DNA of 64,000 nt from NCBI GenBank assembly GCA_951813085.1, contig OX638348.1:4287627-4351626 (forward strand). Reading direction: 5' to 3'. Below are positions 20,577-30,960 of this stretch, in pieces (position 1 is the first letter of the stretch; every line of letters begins with the position of its first letter). Below the pieces are notes generated by a model that ran no database searches, was not told where the DNA came from, and worked only from the letters and a program-made list of their open reading frames with translations. The DNA is from an uncultured Opitutaceae bacterium (GTDB lineage Bacteria; Verrucomicrobiota; Verrucomicrobiia; Opitutales; Opitutaceae). A program made the position numbers and the translations under genes.

Positions 20577-23195
20577 ATGAAATCCGTAAAGCTATCTCTT
20601 CTCGCTCTTATTCTATTGAATTGCATCGCTTGTTCTCAGTCGAACGGCGCTGCGGGCCCAGCTTTGAGGACCTTTGGAGACTCCAATATTGCCCTCCCTC
20701 AGGGAGCCTTCGGAAAGGAGTATATGATGTCCACATCCGTTATTCCTCAAGCGGGATCGGCAACTGGGAGAGGACTGCTCGGGCGGGTTGTGACCTTCGA
20801 GCGATATGCAGACGGCGTCGATCTGTACGAGTCCACCGAAGGGAAAGTGGTCACGGAAGATTTGCCGGCTCGGCGACTGTTAGCGACCTTTCCGATCGTA
20901 TCGGAAGACAATCGTGAGGTTGTAATCGACTTCAATCAAGGGATGCGCCGCTTGATCTATCAAGGCTGGTACGCGATCAGGGGGCGCTTTGATCCTGGCG
21001 TACTCGAGCGAACGGCAGAACTGCCTCAAGCGCGTGTATTTGACGTATCCTCCTCGGATGGAAAATTGGTCATCCGCCAAACCGTTCAGGCGAGAAATCG
21101 GTCTCGCGATGAAAACCGGGAAGCTCGCATGGAGCTTCGTTACTTTTTCGAACCGTACTCAAGCGGGGATTTCGAAAGCAAGGAAATGAATCCCTACGAA
21201 ACGCGCTATGCTCGATTTTGGGAAACTCAGCCCCAGCTCGAACTGACCACAGGTCGTCCTTCCGTCAAGATGGGGCGCTTCGACGAATCCGATCCCATTG
21301 TGTTTCACTATAGCGCTAATACGCCTGAGGACTTTGAAGAGGCGGTGAAGGAAGGTATACTCTATTGGAATCGCGCGTTTGGAAAAGAAATCGTACGTGC
21401 GGAAAAGGCTCCTGAAGGAATTACGGCTCCCGATGCAGGATACAATGTCGTACAATGGGTTCCATGGGACAACGCGGGATTCGCGTACGCAGACGTCTTG
21501 TTGGATCCACGAACGGGCGAGGCGCTTCATGGCTAGGCATTCATGACAAGCGTGTTTGGAATTGGCGGGAAGGCTCGAGCTCGAGCGTTGATTCGAGCCA
21601 TGACTGAAATCGTTGAGGAATCTGAGGACTCAGAGGAGGACGATTCGGAAGAGCATGGACTATTTGGGATTCAGTCTGCCTGCCGCATAGATCCGGTCGA
21701 ATTTGCTAAGCAGCTATCGAAAGGCCTCGAAGAACTGCTGGCCGATCCTGAGCTGACCGACGAAGCCGTGCTTATGCTTTCGCAGGACTATGTACGGGAG
21801 GTGACCGCTCATGAAATCGGGCACGTTTTGGGTCTGCGGCACAATTTCGCTGGCAACCTCGGAGCGACGCTGAGCCCGAAGGAACTCGATGCCTTTATTC
21901 GCGATTATATTTCTGGAGAGGATCTTGAGAAATACGCGGACCAAAGCGCTTCGACATCCAGCATGGAGTATAGCGCCTTCAAGGCAAGCATCTTCATTGG
22001 CTGGAAAATGAAAACCCAAGAGGAGCCGCTGAAGCACGACAAGGGAGCGATTCGATGGGGATACTTCGATGACAAGGCGGTCGTTGAAGAAAAGATGCTT
22101 TTCGGAACCGTTGACGATGTATCCACGTTTAGCGATATCGAGCGCTTTGACTACGGAGTTGATCCGCTCTTAGCGATGTATCAGGAAATTTCGAGCCACA
22201 TTCGCTATTTGCCCAATAGCGTGATCGAACGATTCATTGGCGCGAGAGCGCCGCGAGATCCGAAGGATCGACAACCATTGGAAACCGTGAATTTGAGCGC
22301 TAGCTCCTATGCCCGGAGAATCGGATCCGCATTCGGTGGCATATTGAGCTGGTATCGATCCGAAACGCGTTCGCGTCGCGTGGAGAACGAGTTCGACTTC
22401 ATCGGTGAGCTGAACGAGGAAGAGCGTTTTACAGCTCATTGGGATTACTTGAATACGCAATTGAAGGATTTGGGTGGCATTGATAGGATCGGGTTTTCTT
22501 ACCTGCCTGTCGAATTGAAGCTGGAACTAAAAGAGGAGCCAGAGACTGTTGCCGTCGCTCCTAAGATTGAATCGAAAGCGCTGTCGGAGCGATTGACGAA
22601 ACTTTTGGATACCGACAACTATTCGACTTTCGTTGGTCTCGATGATGAGACCTACACGTGGACCGAAGAGGAAAAAGCGATTATTGTAGATCGTGGAACC
22701 AAGCTTTTTGAAGAGCTTGAGGAAGCGGTGTTGCTTAATATTCTCCTAAAGCTCGAAAAGGCGCCACGCGACCTAGGATTGAAAGCCACCGGTGGCCTAA
22801 CCGATGACGATGCGGTCGCTAAGCTAGAAGGCCGAATCGTTGAACTCTCAAAGGCGGTTCTCGTTGCTCAGGACAAAGAGACACGGATTCGAGGCAAGGT
22901 GAACAAGGCGCTCGTGGAAGTTGTCGATTTCAAGTACCATCATGAGACGAGAGTCGCTGCTGCCAAAGCTCTAAACGATAAGACAGGCTCCTTTCCCGCT
23001 TGGGCGAAAGAGGCGAAAGGAGAGTTGCATGAAGCTCTCAAGAAAATCGTGGAAGAGTCCCTGAATATCGGCGACTTCAAGAAGTTTGAGGACTCGATGC
23101 TTTCCCGGTCGCTTCGCGAATGGTATTTGCAGCAGCAAGAAATCTTGAAACTGTTGCCGCCCAAGAAGGACGCGCCATCGTCAAAAGATGACTGA
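20577..23195 (+). pseudogene. Secreted zinc-dependent metalloprotease (DUF5117/DUF4953 type) with an internal TAG
   Basis: The reading frame runs from a signal-peptide start (MKSVKLSLLALILLNCIAC, possibly a lipoprotein) to 23195, broken only by a TAG at 21534-21536. Around it the product reads DPRTGEALHG-stop-AFMTSVFGIGGKARARAL. Homologues of this family, as I know them, have Gln at this place, so CAG to TAG is the likely change. The second half keeps the zinc site HEIGHVLGLRHNF. The intact product would be about 872 residues and act outside the cytoplasm. As written, the first 319 residues lack the active site, and the downstream part could only be made by reinitiation at the ATG at 21543 without a signal peptide. 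Confidence 0.82.
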
Positions 23196-23281
23196 TACGG
23201 GATTGCTTCGATAGCCGTTTGGCGAGCTAGGCTCGATTTCGCTCGCCTGGTTTTACATGTCGCCTCATTAGCGAAAACGAT

Positions 23282-24121
23282 ATGAATAAAGAGATGGCCG
23301 CTGATATCGACCTGCAGGAGATCCTCCAATTTGCCAGTGAATTGGCTCTCAAGGCGGGCGATCGCGCTTTGGAGCTTCGTGATGCGGGAGATTTGGGGCA
23401 GGACTATAAAGAGAGCGTCGAGCTGGTGACATCTGCGGATCTCGATGTTAGCAGGCTGATCGAGCGGGCGATTCAGGAGAAGTATCCTGAGCACTTGTTT
23501 CTTACGGAAGAGTCGGAAGGAGCCGAAGCCGCTCGGCCTGACCTTGAGACCCCGACTTGGATTATCGATCCGATTGATGGAACCGTAGGTTATGTGCGCG
23601 GGCATTTTCAGTTTTGCATTTCGATCGCATTCTGCATGAGAGGAAAAATCCAGGTAGGAGTGGTCAACTGTCCCGCCCTTCGCGAGTTGTTTACGGCTAC
23701 CTTGGGGCAGGGCGCTTGTCTGAACGGACAGCGTATACAAGTTAGTAGTACGGCTATTTTGAAAAACTCGCTTGTGGCTACTGGATTTCCTCATGGTTGG
23801 GAAGGTATCGATCGATTGGCGAAGAGATTGGGCGAAGTTCGGAAGCAGTGTCGCGACGTGCGTCGATCCGGCTCGGCCGCGTTCGATCTATGCTGGGTAG
23901 CGTGCGGAAGAATCGACGCTTACTATGAAGAGATCGTCAAGGCATGGGACTTGGCGGCGGGTAAGCTAATCGCGATTGAAGCGGGCGCTCAATACGGGTA
24001 TTTCGATGAGGATAGGAGAAGCGAACTCTTAGAGATTCGTGGCTATGCAAGCGTTGTCTCAAATCCGAAGGTCTACGACGAAATCTTCTCCATCCTAACG
24101 AATACGGTCGAGTCCCTATAG
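23282..24121 (+). CDS. Inositol monophosphatase family protein
   Basis: 279 residues. The metal motifs are complete: Glu in TEES, IDPIDGTVGYVRG and KAWDLAAGKLIA. The family includes inositol-1-phosphatase, 3'(2'),5'-bisphosphate nucleotidase (CysQ) and fructose-1,6-bisphosphatase-like enzymes. Length and motifs fit SuhB-type IMPase best, but substrate is open. The 3' end overlaps the convergent MOSC gene by 6 bases. Confidence 0.9.
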   Translation: MNKEMAADIDLQEILQFASELALKAGDRALELRDAGDLGQDYKESVELVTSADLDVSRLIERAIQEKYPEHLFLTEESEGAEAARPDLETPTWIIDPIDGTVGYVRGHFQFCISIAFCMRGKIQVGVVNCPALRELFTATLGQGACLNGQRIQVSSTAILKNSLVATGFPHGWEGIDRLAKRLGEVRKQCRDVRRSGSAAFDLCWVACGRIDAYYEEIVKAWDLAAGKLIAIEAGAQYGYFDEDRRSELLEIRGYASVVSNPKVYDEIFSILTNTVESL

Positions 24122-24919
24122 AATTTCAATGCGCATCCCGACATCGATGCGCCCGGACTTCGACTCGTTCGTGTAGTTCTGACCGAAAATAACTCCCTTT
24201 TCCGTTTTTCTGTATTGGGAGAGGGTGGCTAATGGTTCGCGTCCCTCTCGTGTTCCGGAGAATGGATCATTCGTTGTAAGAATGCATCTTGAGCAGGAGC
24301 CGGATGCACGTAGGATCGTATTCCCGATACGAATACGATTCCAGCTGTCCTCTTCGAACGGTCCGCAGTCGCCTATGACGATATTGGGTCGAAATCGTTG
24401 CATCTCCACAGGAAAATCCAATCGGTGGTTGAGCTCGTCTAGAGAGGATTGAGAAATGATGAGAATCGGAAATCCATCGGTAAACGCCGTCTGGTCGGTT
24501 TTCGAATCGCTTGTAAAGCGTTTGTAGCTTTCCGGAATTCCAACGAGTCGAACATCTTCCTCGAGAAATTGACTCAGCCATTCTGCAGTGGAGTTCCCTG
24601 TATCAAGCGCTGGGAGAGTCTTTCCCCAAAGTCTTGCCTCTCTCGTCGAGGGCGAGGCTTCCAGTTCAGCTCGCTCCACATCGATGCTCTCGAAGCCCGG
24701 CACACTGAGCGTAATCGACTGATCCGGGTTGGGCATTGCTTGAAGAAGCGCGAGGCGTGGATGGGCGCGTTGGGTGATCGCTGTACCGTCCGGCTTCGCG
24801 GAGATGATCATCCAGCGACGATCATTTACGGGACCTAAACGATCGAGTTCGAACGACTTGAGGTCATGGGCCCGACATGATTTGACCGGGTGAATATGCA
24901 ATGATTCGACGATCGGCAT
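24116..24919 (-). CDS. MOSC domain protein with N-terminal beta-barrel (YcbX/mARC-like)
   Basis: 267 residues. The MOSC N-terminal domain starts SLHIHPVKSC and DRRWMII. The molybdenum-cofactor domain contains RFRPNIVIGDCGPFEED and the cysteine loop GSCSRCILTTNDP, whose second Cys would bind Mo. No C-terminal ferredoxin domain is attached, unlike E. coli YcbX. The family reduces N-hydroxylated compounds or transfers sulfur to the cofactor. It lies upstream of coaD on the same strand. Confidence 0.85.
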   Translation of the reverse strand: MPIVESLHIHPVKSCRAHDLKSFELDRLGPVNDRRWMIISAKPDGTAITQRAHPRLALLQAMPNPDQSITLSVPGFESIDVERAELEASPSTREARLWGKTLPALDTGNSTAEWLSQFLEEDVRLVGIPESYKRFTSDSKTDQTAFTDGFPILIISQSSLDELNHRLDFPVEMQRFRPNIVIGDCGPFEEDSWNRIRIGNTILRASGSCSRCILTTNDPFSGTREGREPLATLSQYRKTEKGVIFGQNYTNESKSGRIDVGMRIEIL

Positions 24920-24951
24920 ATTGGAATCCCCATTTCGTCTCGATGAAGTCC

Positions 24952-25428
24952 TTAGGCTAGGCGTTTCTTGAGAGCTTCAAATACATTGGCCGGAACGAAT
25001 TCGCTAACGTCCGCTCCGAACTCGGCTACTTGCTTCACCAAGGTCGAACTTGTGTAGTTGTAGCCTTCTTTGGTCATTACGAGGATTGTTTCGATTTCAG
25101 GGTTAATGTGGCGATTCATATTCGCCATCTGAAACTCGAACTCGAAATCAGAAACCGCTCGCAAACCGCGAATTATGACGGAGGCTTCCTGCTCTTTGGC
25201 GAAGTCGATAAGAAGGCCATTGAATACCATTGCTTTAGCCGACGGAAAATCCGCCAGGTTTTCATTGACCAGCTGGAGTCTCTCGTCAGCTGAGAAAAAG
25301 GGTTTTTTGTCGCGGTTTTCGGCGATCGCTACAATGACTTGATCGAATATGCGACAGGCGCGCTCCAGCACATCGAGGTGGCCATGCGTAATAGGATCGA
25401 AAGTGCCTGGGTAGATGCAGACTCTCAT
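24952..25428 (-). CDS. coaD: Phosphopantetheine adenylyltransferase
   Basis: 158 residues, the typical length. The nucleotidyltransferase signature is IYPGTFDPITHGHLDV, followed by VIIRGLRAVSDFEFEFQMA and the C-terminal YTSSTLVKQVA. It makes dephospho-CoA from 4'-phosphopantetheine and ATP. It is divergent from pgsA with a gap of 116 bases. Confidence 0.96.
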   Translation of the reverse strand: MRVCIYPGTFDPITHGHLDVLERACRIFDQVIVAIAENRDKKPFFSADERLQLVNENLADFPSAKAMVFNGLLIDFAKEQEASVIIRGLRAVSDFEFEFQMANMNRHINPEIETILVMTKEGYNYTSSTLVKQVAEFGADVSEFVPANVFEALKKRLA

Positions 25429-25544
25429 AAGGCATTGAAGAGGAAATCGATAGGGTGAGCATTTGCAACGAAATGTTTACAAGTTCGTCTACCCGAGTGC
25501 CTGAGGCTTTACTTTCAGGATCTTAGCGCTTTGAGTGCGCCTGG

Positions 25545-26144
25545 ATGAATCTGCCAAACCTACTGACCCTCTCTCGAATCCCATTGATGTTCCTTATCGT
25601 ATGGCTCATGCGGGAGAGTTTTCTATGGGCGGCTACAGGGGCATTCGTTTTGTTCGTGATTGCTGGTTTGACGGATTGGCTGGATGGATTCACCGCTCGA
25701 AAGATGGGGCTGGTCTCTAATTTCGGAATCCTAATGGACGCCCTTACCGACAAGATGCTGATGCTTGGATTGATGATCGCTCTAGTGGATGTGGGACAGG
25801 TGCATATCTTCCTCGTTCTTCTAATTTTAGGCCGCGAGTTCATGATCACTGGCATGCGTCTGGTCGCAGCGACAAAAGGCGTCGTCGTGGCCGCAGAAAG
25901 TTCTGGCAAGCAAAAGACAGTTACTCAGATCTTGGCGGTAGGAGCTTTTTTGCTCGAAGCCATATTCCGGACCGACCTTTCGTCTGACATCGGTTCCTGG
26001 GTAATCCAGACGGCGGACATTCTCAATAGGCTTGGATTGGCGCTTTTTTGGGTATGCGTTTTCATGACATTGTATTCAGGCGCTAAGTACTTTAAGAAAT
26101 ATGGGGAATTGGTTTTCCTCGATGGTGACGAAGTCGGAAAATGA
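25545..26144 (+). CDS. pgsA: CDP-diacylglycerol--glycerol-3-phosphate 3-phosphatidyltransferase
   Basis: 199 residues with several membrane helices. The CDP-alcohol phosphotransferase motif is complete: DWLDGFTARKMGLVSNFG followed by MDALTDK. The N-terminus MNLPNLLTLSRIPLMFL is typical of PgsA. It makes phosphatidylglycerophosphate in the inner membrane. The stop overlaps the pgpA start by four bases (ATGA), so the two steps to phosphatidylglycerol are translationally coupled. Confidence 0.95.
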   Translation: MNLPNLLTLSRIPLMFLIVWLMRESFLWAATGAFVLFVIAGLTDWLDGFTARKMGLVSNFGILMDALTDKMLMLGLMIALVDVGQVHIFLVLLILGREFMITGMRLVAATKGVVVAAESSGKQKTVTQILAVGAFLLEAIFRTDLSSDIGSWVIQTADILNRLGLALFWVCVFMTLYSGAKYFKKYGELVFLDGDEVGK

Positions 26145-26647
26145 TACGTAATCCTCGATGGCCTCGATATTGGCCCACCCATGTTGTTCTTGGAGCAGCG
26201 ACCCTAGGCAATTTAGGAAGTCTTAAGGCGCCGGGGACATGGGGATCCCTAGCCGGAGTTTTGCTATACTTCGTCGTCTTCTATCAATTGAGCGCCTCCT
26301 TTGGAATCTTGCTGATTCTTGCGAGCTGCTATTTCGCAATCGGCATTTGCGGTGAAGCGGAAAAACGACTGAAGAAAGTGGACCCGGGCGAGATTGTGCT
26401 GGATGAAGTCGTTGCGCTACCAATTTGCTTCATTGGGCTTAAGCCATATATCGAGAATGGCTATGGATTGATCGCCGTAGGGGTGACTTTTTTGGTATTT
26501 CGCGTATTCGATATCTGGAAGCCGCTTGGGATCAAGAAACTGCAACGTTACTATGGTGGCTTTGGGGTCGTGATAGACGATGTTGTTGCGGGAGTGGCTA
26601 CCTGCCTTGTGATGAACGCGAGCTTTTGGTTTTGGCTCGGCTATTGA
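26141..26647 (+). CDS. pgpA: Phosphatidylglycerophosphatase A
   Basis: 168 residues, hydrophobic, with the PgpA motifs GNLGSLKAPGTWGSLAG, DPGEIVLDEVVALP and a final GGFGVVIDDVVAGV. The Asp/Glu residues coordinate the metal. It removes the phosphate from PgsA's product, giving phosphatidylglycerol. The gene follows pgsA directly and overlaps the convergent lgt by 7 bases. Confidence 0.95.
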   Translation: MIRNPRWPRYWPTHVVLGAATLGNLGSLKAPGTWGSLAGVLLYFVVFYQLSASFGILLILASCYFAIGICGEAEKRLKKVDPGEIVLDEVVALPICFIGLKPYIENGYGLIAVGVTFLVFRVFDIWKPLGIKKLQRYYGGFGVVIDDVVAGVATCLVMNASFWFWLGY

Positions 26648-27474
26648 ACGGCGTTATCGCTAGCGGCTCGTTTTCTCGCAGCTATCAGTATTGCGAGACC
26701 GACAGCGCCCATTAGAACGGAGAGGAGGCTACCGCGACTAAGCCCGAATGTAAGGGCCGCGTCGGGCTCTCGGAATTGCTCGCCGAAGATCCGAACTACG
26801 GAGTAGAGAAGCAAAAATTCGCCCACGAGCGAGCCCGGGTGAGTTTTTAGAACGGGCGATTTCCAGATGCGGAATTGCGAGTAGAGGAGCATAAGCAATC
26901 CCTCAAGGCCGGCTTCGTATAGTTGAGACGGATGCCTGGGTTGGACGCCTCCGTCTGGAGCGGTAGTAAAGCGTACTGCCCAAGATACATAGCTCACTTT
27001 CCCCCAAAGTTCTCCATTGAGGTAATTGGCGATTCTGCCAAAAAGCAGGCCGGCCGGGGCGAGTGAGCAGGCGATGTCAGCGGTTAGCCAGAACGACTGC
27101 GAGTTCTTTCGGGCTGTGTAGTAAGTGGCGGCGGCAACTCCAATAAATCCGCCGTGGCTCGCCATGCCTCCTTCCCATACGAAGAAGACTTTCCAGGGCG
27201 CGGTGATCAGTATCTCGGGCGCGTAGAAGAGTACGTAACCAAGACGCCCGCCTGCGACAACTCCAATAATCAGAGCGATGAAGAAATCGGATTGCTGATC
27301 GGGATTGTAGGGCGAACGCCCCTTTTTGTAATACTGATTGAGTAACCAAAGCCCAACTACGAACCCTAAAATATAAGCGAGTCCGTAATAGCGAATTCCG
27401 AACGTTTCGGTAAACTGGATTAGGAAAGGGTCGGGTTCATGTACCCGATAGCTGCTACCGCTGATTTCGTCCAT
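26641..27474 (-). CDS. lgt: Prolipoprotein diacylglyceryl transferase
   Basis: 277 residues with about seven membrane helices. The Lgt signature GRIANYLNGELWG is present, preceded by GGMASHGGFIGV, and the HPSQLYEA motif follows. It transfers diacylglycerol from phosphatidylglycerol to lipobox cysteines, so the converging pgsA-pgpA genes make its donor substrate. The upstream gene on the same strand is a CNNM/CorC protein 8 bases away, suggesting cotranscription. Confidence 0.95.
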   Translation of the reverse strand: MDEISGSSYRVHEPDPFLIQFTETFGIRYYGLAYILGFVVGLWLLNQYYKKGRSPYNPDQQSDFFIALIIGVVAGGRLGYVLFYAPEILITAPWKVFFVWEGGMASHGGFIGVAAATYYTARKNSQSFWLTADIACSLAPAGLLFGRIANYLNGELWGKVSYVSWAVRFTTAPDGGVQPRHPSQLYEAGLEGLLMLLYSQFRIWKSPVLKTHPGSLVGEFLLLYSVVRIFGEQFREPDAALTFGLSRGSLLSVLMGAVGLAILIAARKRAASDNAVQ

Positions 27475-27482
27475 ATCTAGAC

Positions 27483-28538
27483 CTAGGCATCTTCGTGCGT
27501 AAGGGGATCGTTCGACTTGCTGTGCTCGTTGCGAGCCAATTCGCGCATATCGATGGCGACATCGTCTTTCTCGAAAATTTCCCTGCCAAGTATGTACTCC
27601 ATAATATCCTCCATCGTAACGACTCCCGCCAAAGAGCCGAATTCGTCTACGACTGCAAGAAGCTGCTGATGCGATTTCAAGATAGTCTGCAATGCGGAAT
27701 ACCCGGTTACGGTTTCAGGTACGAAGCGCACCTCATCCATTATATCGGAAATTCGAACGTCGTCGTTGTCATCCGCCTTTTGCTTTAGCAAATCCCGTCG
27801 CCTAATAATCCCTACGACATTGTCCATCTCTTCGTCGTAGATCGGTATTCTAGCGAATTGAATATGCGGGGACCTGCCGAAGACCTCTCCAACCGTTAGG
27901 CTTTTTTCCAAAGCGGTGACGACGACGCGAGGAGTCATTATCTCGCTGACTAATACGTCATCCAACTTCAGCGCATTGGTTACCATATCCGATTCCCCCG
28001 ATGTTAGGCTTCCTTCTTTCGCTCCTTTTTCAGCTAGGAGGATAATTTCCTTTTCGTCCGCATCCGGATCTTGGTCCGCTTCTTCCTTAACGACGAGCCG
28101 GACGGATAGATTCGTCATGTAGGTGATTGGAAACATCAATACTTTCAGCGCGGCGAGCGGACTGACGATGAATGGGTGCAGCTGCGTGCGATAGACGACT
28201 CCGAGATTTTTGGGAATGACTTCTGAAAAAATGAGAACTCCTAGGGTCATCCCTCCGGTAATGATCCCAACGATCGCATTTCCCCACATGATGACCGCGA
28301 GTCCACTGACAAGCGCGGTTCCTGCGGTATTGGCGATTGTATTAAGAGTTAGGATAGCGGATATCGTATTAGGCAGGTCCAGCTTGAGGTTCTCTAGCTT
28401 CAATCCCTTCTTCGGTTGCGTTTTCTTCAGGGATTCGATCTCAGCCACGGTGGTGCTGAGGATGAGGGCTTCTATCATGGAGCAGTAGAAGGAGGCTCCA
28501 ATCGTAAACGCGACAGCTCCAATGAAGGCTAGCAGCAT
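27483..28538 (-). CDS. CNNM/CorC-type membrane protein with DUF21 and CBS pair
   Basis: 351 residues. Residues 1-150 form the CNNM (DUF21) transmembrane domain with PNTISAILTLNTIANTAGTA and IFSEVIPKN. Residues 200-325 are two CBS domains (VSEIMTPRVVV, VVDEFGSLAGVVTMEDIME). The family is involved in Mg2+/Co2+ export or homeostasis. The CorC/HlyC C-terminal domain seems absent. It probably shares a transcript with lgt. Confidence 0.88.
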   Translation of the reverse strand: MLLAFIGAVAFTIGASFYCSMIEALILSTTVAEIESLKKTQPKKGLKLENLKLDLPNTISAILTLNTIANTAGTALVSGLAVIMWGNAIVGIITGGMTLGVLIFSEVIPKNLGVVYRTQLHPFIVSPLAALKVLMFPITYMTNLSVRLVVKEEADQDPDADEKEIILLAEKGAKEGSLTSGESDMVTNALKLDDVLVSEIMTPRVVVTALEKSLTVGEVFGRSPHIQFARIPIYDEEMDNVVGIIRRRDLLKQKADDNDDVRISDIMDEVRFVPETVTGYSALQTILKSHQQLLAVVDEFGSLAGVVTMEDIMEYILGREIFEKDDVAIDMRELARNEHSKSNDPLTHEDA

Positions 28539-28794
28539 GGATGTGAGTACGCTAGATTGAACGGGCGAGTTGTCGAACGGCCTCGGTTGGCCAATAGGTT
28601 CCCTGATTCGATTGCGTGGCGGCGTTTAATAGGTCGCATTAAGATTAAGAAATGAGTTAAACGAAGCAGCTAAAAAGGCAAGCATGCATCTTGAATGACG
28701 AAAGGGCGCAACAATTCGTTCGTTTTTGCTTTCGTTTTTCCCGTTTTTCAAAAGCGTTGAGGGAACCTCTAAAATACGAAAACTAAGTTCAATT

Positions 28795-29262
28795 ATGTCA
28801 GACAATTCGCCTCTAGTTGGCATTCTATCAGGAAGCGCTTCAGACAAGCCCATCATCGACAAGATCACCGGGGTCCTCGACTCCTTCGACATTCCCTGGG
28901 AGTACAACGTGCTCTCGGCTCATCGCACGCCTAATCGGTGCGCGGAGTACGTCAAGGGAGCGGAAGGCAAGGGGATCAAGGTCATGATCGGGGTCGCCGG
29001 TCTTGCCGCAGCTCTTCCGGGCGTCATCGCAGCCCATACTCTGCTACCCGTTATCGGAGTACCAGGAGACGGGGGTCCGATGCAAGGCTCGGATGCCTTG
29101 CACAGCATCGTTCAAATGCCTCCAGGAATTCCTGTCGCGACCGTGGGTATTGGCAATGGACGTAACGCTGCCTACTTGGCGACTCATATTCTTGCCTTAG
29201 GAGACGAGTCCATCCGATCTCGCTTGGCGGCCTACCGAGAAGGTCTAGGCGATAGCGAGTAG
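28795..29262 (+). CDS. purE: N5-carboxyaminoimidazole ribonucleotide mutase
   Basis: 155 residues from the ATG at 28795, which I choose because class I PurE starts just before the GILSGSASDKP loop. SAHRTPNR and GVAGLAAALPGVIAAHT are present. It shifts the carboxyl of N5-CAIR to give CAIR in purine synthesis. purK is not adjacent. A strong terminator follows the stop. Confidence 0.95.
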   Translation: MSDNSPLVGILSGSASDKPIIDKITGVLDSFDIPWEYNVLSAHRTPNRCAEYVKGAEGKGIKVMIGVAGLAAALPGVIAAHTLLPVIGVPGDGGPMQGSDALHSIVQMPPGIPVATVGIGNGRNAAYLATHILALGDESIRSRLAAYREGLGDSE

Positions 29263-29283
29263 CGCTGTTATTCAGGTTTTTTC

Positions 29284-29316
29284 AAAGCGCCGCGAATATT
29301 CGCGGCGCTTTTTTTT
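29284..29316 (+). terminator. Rho-independent terminator after purE
   Basis: AAAGCGCCGCGAATA and its reverse complement form a near-perfect hairpin at 29284-29312, followed by a run of T. It closes the purE transcript before glpK. Confidence 0.92.
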
Positions 29317-29387
29317 AAGTTTTGATCGGGGTCGAGACGTAGATCATGCGACTTGATTCGCGAACGGGTCAGTAGTACCGTTGACGA

Positions 29388-30875
29388 GTGAGTTTTATTT
29401 TATCCCTCGATCAAGGCACTACCAGCTCTCGCGCGATCCTGTTCAACAAGGATTGCGGTATGGCTGGTGTTGGGCAGAGCGAATTTGAACAGATATTTCC
29501 GAAACCTGGATGGGTTGAGCACGATGCGACCGTTATTTGGGAGACTCAGCTGAATTCCGTAACGGATGCTCTCCAAGGCGCTTCAGCCGGTTGGAGCGAC
29601 ATAGCGGCGATTGGTATAACGAATCAACGAGAAACCGTTGTCCTATGGAATCGGGATACCGGTGAACCGCTCACCAATGCGATTGTTTGGCAGGACCGTC
29701 GAACAGCGGACTATTGCCATGGCTTGAAGGAGGATGGCAAGGAAGCGTGGGTGCAGAAGAAGACGGGGCTTTTGCTGGATCCGTACTTTTCGGCTACAAA
29801 GATCAAGTGGATTCTAGATGATATGCCGGAAGCGCGAAAGCTGGCGGAAGCGGACGCCTTGGCGATCGGTACAATCGATTCCTGGCTCATTTGGAATCTC
29901 TCCGCAGGCGCTGCTCATATAACGGATGTTTCAAACGCGAGTCGCACACTTCTGATGAATTTGGAGACTCTGGATTGGGACGAAGAGCTGTTGGAACTCT
30001 TTGAAGTGCCTCGATCCGCTTTGCCGGAAATCGTCGATTCGAGTGGAACGCTCGCGGAAACCGCATCCAGTGTCACGGAAAGATCGATACCGATAACGGG
30101 AATTGCAGGCGATCAGCAGGCTGCGTTGTTCGGTCAAGTTTGCTTTGAGCCTGGGATGGTGAAAAATACTTATGGAACGGGTTGCTTCCTATTGATGAAT
30201 GTTGGCGATAAGCCGGCGCCTTCAGAGAATCGGTTGCTGTCAACGGTTGCCTGGCGAATTGGAGGCGTTGCTGAATATGCGCTGGAAGGCAGCGTTTTTA
30301 TTGGCGGGGCCTTGATACAGTGGTTGCGGGACGAGTTGCAAATTATCGATTCGGCTCCGGAGGTTGAAGCGCTTGCGGCGGAAGTTGAAGACGCGGGTGG
30401 GGTGACTATTATCCCTGCGTTCTCAGGATTGGGAGCGCCGTATTGGGATCCCTATGCTCGGGGAGCGATCTTGGGCTTAACGCGCGGTAGTTCCCGAGCT
30501 CACATCGCTCGGGCAGCGCTTGAGGGAATCGCATTTCAAGTGGCGGATTTAGCGGAAGCGATGAAAGCGGATTCGGGTCGAGAGATTGAAGCGCTTCAAG
30601 CGGATGGGGGCGCTTCGGCGAACCAAATATTGATGCAGACGCAAGCCGACCTGCTCGGAACACCGATTCGATGCTCCCAAATCGCTGAGACGACAGCGCT
30701 GGGGGCGGCCTTTCTAGCGGGGCTCGCTGTCGGGTATTGGGAATCGAAAGAAGCGTTATCAAGCAGTTGGACTGAAAGCGCTCGATATGAGCCGCAATCA
30801 AGCGCGTCAGAACGTACGGAAAAGCTCGATCGATGGCGCCTCAATGTGGGTCGCATCAAAGGTTACAGCAAGTGA
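29388..30875 (+). CDS. glpK: Glycerol kinase
   Basis: 495 residues of the FGGY family. The N-terminus SFILSLDQGTTSSRAILF and the central GITNQRETVVLW and NAIVWQDRRT are diagnostic of GlpK, and KNTYGTGCFLLMN and GAPYWDPYARG lie in the second domain. It phosphorylates glycerol to glycerol 3-phosphate, feeding glycolysis or lipid synthesis (PgsA). Translation starts at GTG. No glycerol transporter or dehydrogenase is adjacent. Confidence 0.95.
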   Translation: MSFILSLDQGTTSSRAILFNKDCGMAGVGQSEFEQIFPKPGWVEHDATVIWETQLNSVTDALQGASAGWSDIAAIGITNQRETVVLWNRDTGEPLTNAIVWQDRRTADYCHGLKEDGKEAWVQKKTGLLLDPYFSATKIKWILDDMPEARKLAEADALAIGTIDSWLIWNLSAGAAHITDVSNASRTLLMNLETLDWDEELLELFEVPRSALPEIVDSSGTLAETASSVTERSIPITGIAGDQQAALFGQVCFEPGMVKNTYGTGCFLLMNVGDKPAPSENRLLSTVAWRIGGVAEYALEGSVFIGGALIQWLRDELQIIDSAPEVEALAAEVEDAGGVTIIPAFSGLGAPYWDPYARGAILGLTRGSSRAHIARAALEGIAFQVADLAEAMKADSGREIEALQADGGASANQILMQTQADLLGTPIRCSQIAETTALGAAFLAGLAVGYWESKEALSSSWTESARYEPQSSASERTEKLDRWRLNVGRIKGYSK

Positions 30876-30960
30876 GTCGTAACGGGATCGATGCGATCGG
30901 ACGGAGGAATTTTCATGACATCGGGATTGCCTTTCGGAGTGATCGGCCCGATAACGCGGC

